The notes below the pieces were generated by a model. The model did no database searches. It was not told the origin of the DNA and saw nothing but the letters and a program-made list of their open reading frames with translations. A stretch of DNA of 8,545 bases from Candidatus Pacearchaeota archaeon (GTDB lineage: Archaea; Nanobdellota; Nanobdellia; Pacearchaeales; GW2011-AR1), in the NCBI GenBank assembly GCA_014728565.1, contig WJLK01000095.1, forward strand, positions 1-8,545. Reading direction: 5' to 3'. How positions within the stretch are numbered: position 1 is the first letter of the stretch; each line of letters opens with the position of its first letter. The position numbers were made by a program, and so were the translations under genes. Positions 6,301-8,545 of this stretch are shown here, piece after piece.

Positions 6301-6587
6301 TTTTTTCCAACAGAATGTGTATTTCCATCCTCATCTTCAAATAGAAATTTTATCTCAGAAATATTTGCTTTTCCACTGTTTCTTTTCACTGATATTTTTG
6401 CATTTCCATCAACAAAGATTTTTGATTCTTCAACTGTCAGCTGTGTTGTAAAAGCATCAATACCAGACTCTTTCTCTGCCTGCCTTAGCATAGGAAGAAC
6501 AATATTTGCAATTATTACTGCAGAAACCAGAACTATCATAATTATCAATAACATACTAATTATTCCTGCCAAACCTCTTTTTTCCAT
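6258..6587 (-). CDS. Pilin-like N-terminal portion as read in frame (class III signal sequence)
   Basis: Read without a shift, this frame gives 109 residues. The start MEKRGLAGIISMLLIIMIVL has the K-R-G followed by a long hydrophobic helix seen in archaeal type IV pilins and archaellins, where a prepilin peptidase (PibD/EppA-like) cuts after the Gly. Residues 50-93 are a beta-rich stretch (for example KIFVDGNAKISVKR). From residue 97 the in-frame reading becomes a basic tail (RIFQQHRKKELLK) unlike the preceding sequence, while the -1 frame continues with plausible sequence, so the last 13 residues are probably artefactual or an alternative short end. The ATG at 6587 has a TATA-like box 27 bp upstream and no Shine-Dalgarno. 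If real as a separate product, it would be a short minor pilin. Confidence 0.65.
   Translation of the reverse strand: MEKRGLAGIISMLLIIMIVLVSAVIIANIVLPMLRQAEKESGIDAFTTQLTVEESKIFVDGNAKISVKRNSGKANISEIKFLFEDEDGNTHSVGKKRIFQQHRKKELLK
6285..6313 (-). other. In-phase A AAA AAG slippery heptamer at the edge of a 9-bp inverted repeat
   Basis: On the minus strand the codons read GGA AAA AAG, giving the heptamer A AAA AAG at 6300-6306 in the X XXY YYZ phase. A -1 slip yields GAG AAT ATT CCA, the LamG frame. CTGTTGGAA (plus coordinates 6305-6313) and TTCCAACAG (6285-6293) are perfect 9-bp complements around an 11-nt loop that holds most of the heptamer. The exact 10-mer GGAAAAAAGA occurs again at 6271-6280, but not in the slippery phase. 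Confidence 0.6.
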
Positions 6588-6610
6588 TAAATTACTAAAG
6601 AAACAGAGCT

Positions 6611-6618
6611 TTTTAATT
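6611..6618 (-). promoter_or_regulatory. Candidate TATA box for the pilin-LamG gene
   Basis: AATTAAAA on the minus strand is centred about 27 bp before the ATG at 6587, with no Shine-Dalgarno between. This suggests that the surface-protein gene has its own leaderless promoter rather than depending on read-through from acs. Confidence 0.4.
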
Positions 6619-6648
6619 CTTCGTTTTGAGAATTTTCAATAATTATTA

Positions 6649-6666
6649 ATTTAAGATAACTTAAAT
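6649..6666 (-). terminator. Short A+T-rich hairpin after acs; weak terminator candidate
   Basis: ATTTAAG (6649-6655) and CTTAAAT (6660-6666) form a 7-bp stem with a 4-nt loop, starting about 15 nt past the acs stop codon. The pairs are nearly all A-T and no long T-run follows on the minus strand, so termination here is doubtful. The rest of 6588-6680 holds no gene. Confidence 0.2.
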
Positions 6667-6680
6667 AATATTTTTAAGAA

Positions 6681-8545
6681 CTACTTATTCTCACTAACCT
6701 TTCCCTTAATTTTATCAACTGAATCTGGATTAACTAAAGTCATTAATCCTTTTGGTTCTTCATCATGCAAGACATTTTTAAGAATTCTTCTCATTATTTT
6801 TCCACTTCTTGTTTTAGGAAGATCTTCAACAAAATAAACTCTGGCAGGTCTTGCAGTAGGACCTATTTTTTCATCAACATGTTTTTTAATTTGTTTTTCC
6901 AAGTCCTCTGAAGGTTTTCCTTTTCCTAGAACAACAAAAGCTATTGGAACCTGTCCTTTTATTTTATGTTCTATAGGAACAACAGCACACTCATTCACCA
7001 TTGGAGCCTCATTAATAGCATTTTCTAGTTCTGCTGTAGCAAGTCTGTGACCTGCAACTTTCATAACATCATCTGTTCTTCCAGTTATTCTTATTAATCC
7101 ATCACTTCTTAAAATAGCTCCATCACTTGTATCATATTTTGTTTTGAATTTACTCCAGTAAGTATCAACATACTTTTTATGATTATTATAAACTCCGTGC
7201 AACATTCCTGGAGCAAAAGGGCTCACCTGAGCTAAAAATCCTAACTTACCCTTTCTTTTTTCCTTTCCTTTTTCATCAACAATAACATGTTTTGTTCCAG
7301 GAAAACTTCTTCCAGCAACAGTCGGGACAAAAGGACCAACTCCAGGAAGTACATTTATTAAAGTTCCACCTGTCTCAGTCTGCCACCATGTATCTATTAT
7401 AGGACATCTTCCTCCACCTATTTTATTAAAATACCACATCCAGGCATCAACATCAATTGGCTCACCTACTGTTGCCAGTATTTTCAAACTATCAAGATTG
7501 TATTTTTTTATCCACTTATCACCAGATTTCATGAACATTCTTATAGCAGTAGGAGCAGTGTAAAAAATACTTACTTTCTGTTTCTGAATAATCTGCCACC
7601 ACCTTCCGGGATCTGGAAAATCAGGACTTCCCTCATAAATTAAACTTGTAGAACCATTTAGCAAAGGTCCGTAAATAGCATATGTATGACCCGTAATCCA
7701 TCCAATATCTGCTGTGCACCACATGACATCATCATCTTTTAGATTAAAATTCCATTTTGCAGTCCAGTAAGCCTGAACAGCATAACCTCCTGTATCATGG
7801 ACAATTCCTTTTGGCTTACCAGTTGTACCACTTGTGTAAAGAATAAACATTGTATCTTCAGAATTAACCATTTCTGGTTTACATTCAGGACTAGCTTTTT
7901 CTAACTCTTTGTTAAAATTCTTCATTCCAAAAAGCCATTTTTTACCAAGTCTTGGAACTACTATTATTTTTTCAATGCTAGTATTTTTTGCAGCTGATTT
8001 TGCTTTTTTTAATAAATCCTCTTTTTCACCTCTTCTGTAATAACCATCAGAGGTTACAAGAATTCTAGCTTTTCCATCCTCTATTCTTGCTTTTAGTGCA
8101 TCAGCTGAAAAAGCACTAAAAACAACAGAGTGAATTGCTCCTATTCTTGTGCAAGCCAGCATTGCAATAGCAGCTTCAGGTATTAATGGAAGATAAATTG
8201 AAACAACATCACCTTTTTTAATTCCAAGATTTTTAAGAACATTTGCAAATCTACATACTTTTTCATGCAACTCTTTGTAAGTAATTTTTACTGGAAGTTC
8301 ATCAACAGCTTCTGGAACCCATATTAATGCAGTTTTATTAGCTTTATCTTTTAAATGACGGTCAAGACAGTTATAAGAAAAATTTAATTTTCCTCCTCTA
8401 AACCACTTGAAATAAGGAATTTTTTCTTCATACGCCTTGCTCCACTCTTTTTCCCATTCAATCCCTTTTTTCGCATGTTCTTCCCAGAATTTTACAGGAT
8501 CTTTAGCACTTTTTTTATAAATTTTTTCATCACTAACCCAAGCAA
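6681..8545 (-). CDS. acs: Acetyl-CoA synthetase, AMP-forming (N-terminus beyond the window)
   Basis: This enzyme activates acetate (ATP + acetate + CoA to acetyl-CoA + AMP + PPi) through an acetyl-adenylate. The frame is open to the right edge. 620 residues are visible, beginning AWVSDEKIYKKSAKDPVKFW, so only the first few to about 30 residues are missing from a family of roughly 630-660. Motifs, numbered from the visible end: YTSGTTGKPKG (236-246), TVGEPID (358-364), DTWWQTETGG (384-393), YDTSDG (470-475, usually YDTGDG), ITGRTDDVMKVAGHRL (486-501) and PKTRSGKIMRR with the C-domain catalytic Lys at 582, the residue acetylated by regulators in bacteria. The paired Trp in TWWQTETGG forms the small acetate pocket of true Acs and argues against long-chain ligases. 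An internal TTG at 8270 is not the start. OFOR genes downstream share acetyl-CoA metabolism. Confidence 0.93.
   Translation of the reverse strand, partial: AWVSDEKIYKKSAKDPVKFWEEHAKKGIEWEKEWSKAYEEKIPYFKWFRGGKLNFSYNCLDRHLKDKANKTALIWVPEAVDELPVKITYKELHEKVCRFANVLKNLGIKKGDVVSIYLPLIPEAAIAMLACTRIGAIHSVVFSAFSADALKARIEDGKARILVTSDGYYRRGEKEDLLKKAKSAAKNTSIEKIIVVPRLGKKWLFGMKNFNKELEKASPECKPEMVNSEDTMFILYTSGTTGKPKGIVHDTGGYAVQAYWTAKWNFNLKDDDVMWCTADIGWITGHTYAIYGPLLNGSTSLIYEGSPDFPDPGRWWQIIQKQKVSIFYTAPTAIRMFMKSGDKWIKKYNLDSLKILATVGEPIDVDAWMWYFNKIGGGRCPIIDTWWQTETGGTLINVLPGVGPFVPTVAGRSFPGTKHVIVDEKGKEKRKGKLGFLAQVSPFAPGMLHGVYNNHKKYVDTYWSKFKTKYDTSDGAILRSDGLIRITGRTDDVMKVAGHRLATAELENAINEAPMVNECAVVPIEHKIKGQVPIAFVVLGKGKPSEDLEKQIKKHVDEKIGPTARPARVYFVEDLPKTRSGKIMRRILKNVLHDEEPKGLMTLVNPDSVDKIKGKVSENK

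Larger units (their letters stand above)
5473..6587 (-). pseudogene. Pilin-like/LamG surface protein gene interrupted by a -1 frameshift (whole locus)
   Basis: Two frames, one after the other, make one sensible protein of 371 residues if the ribosome or the sequence shifts by -1 at 6300-6306. Residues 1-96 come from the first frame and 97-371 from the second. In order: class III signal and hydrophobic helix (about 5-35), a linker/beta region, then a LamG (concanavalin A-like) domain from about 151 to the end. It starts NLVSWWKFENN and ends FNGTIDEVMIFNKALTPAEV, both typical of the family. The second frame is open without stops all the way to the shift point and has no suitable start before the LamG domain, so it was not an independent gene. 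The predicted product is an exported, pilus- or membrane-associated adhesin. Listed as a pseudogene only for lack of a better label: sequence error, mutation or programmed shift are all possible. Confidence 0.7.

Noticed and set aside
6627..6640. Imperfect 14-bp palindrome TTGAGAATTTTCAA upstream of the pilin-LamG gene as an operator
   Set aside because: Only 12 of 14 positions are symmetric, it is A+T rich, and there is no second copy to support a binding site.
8268..8270. TTG at 8270 as the acs start
   Set aside because: The 91 codons upstream to the window edge encode recognisable Acs N-terminal sequence (DPVKFWEE, EWEKEWSKAY, NFSYNCLDRHL).
1..8545. CRISPR arrays, tRNA or rRNA genes, transposases, attachment sites
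   Set aside because: No spaced direct repeats, cloverleaf-like sequence, transposase motifs or flanking repeats were seen on either strand.

Overview
The window looks like chromosome of an A+T-rich archaeon. The archaeal marks are a GEK1/DtdA-type D-aminoacyl-tRNA deacylase, a class III (pilin/archaellin-type) signal sequence, a fused gamma-alpha plus beta 2-oxoacid:ferredoxin oxidoreductase, and TATA-like boxes centred about 25-27 bp before several start codons, as expected for leaderless archaeal transcripts. Compact spacing, a small pilin-LamG surface protein and a small Cys-rich secreted protein suggest a DPANN-type lineage (Woesearchaeota/Pacearchaeota-like). That lineage is an inference from style, not a phylogenetic result.

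Left edge (1-106): the start of a small membrane protein runs off the window on the minus strand. It diverges from the plus-strand genes over a 33-bp spacer that appears to hold two opposed TATA boxes.

Plus-strand block (107-3027): sua5/yrdC (t6A synthesis on tRNA), dtdA (D-aminoacyl-tRNA deacylase; true start at 651), a DUF362 protein with a C-terminal 2x[4Fe-4S] ferredoxin domain, and a membrane-anchored 16-cysteine protein with a duplicated Cys-rich unit. The first two are translation-quality genes. The last two have no assignable substrate.

Minus-strand block (3047-8545, read right to left): acetyl-CoA synthetase (AMP-forming; N-terminus beyond the window), a pilin-like/LamG surface protein broken by a -1 frameshift, then korA (gamma-alpha) and korB (beta). 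OFOR and Acs meet at acyl-CoA, so the block probably links 2-oxoacid oxidation or synthesis, ferredoxin and acetate. The surface protein between them seems unrelated to that chemistry.

The most notable signal is the interruption of the pilin-LamG gene. The reading frame changes exactly at an in-phase A AAA AAG heptamer (6300-6306, minus strand), in the direction (-1) that this heptamer promotes. The site sits at the edge of a perfect 9-bp inverted repeat. It may be an assembly or sequencing homopolymer error, a real mutation or phase-variable switch, or programmed frameshifting or transcriptional slippage. The sequence alone cannot decide. No RNA genes, CRISPR arrays, insertion sequences or origins were seen.
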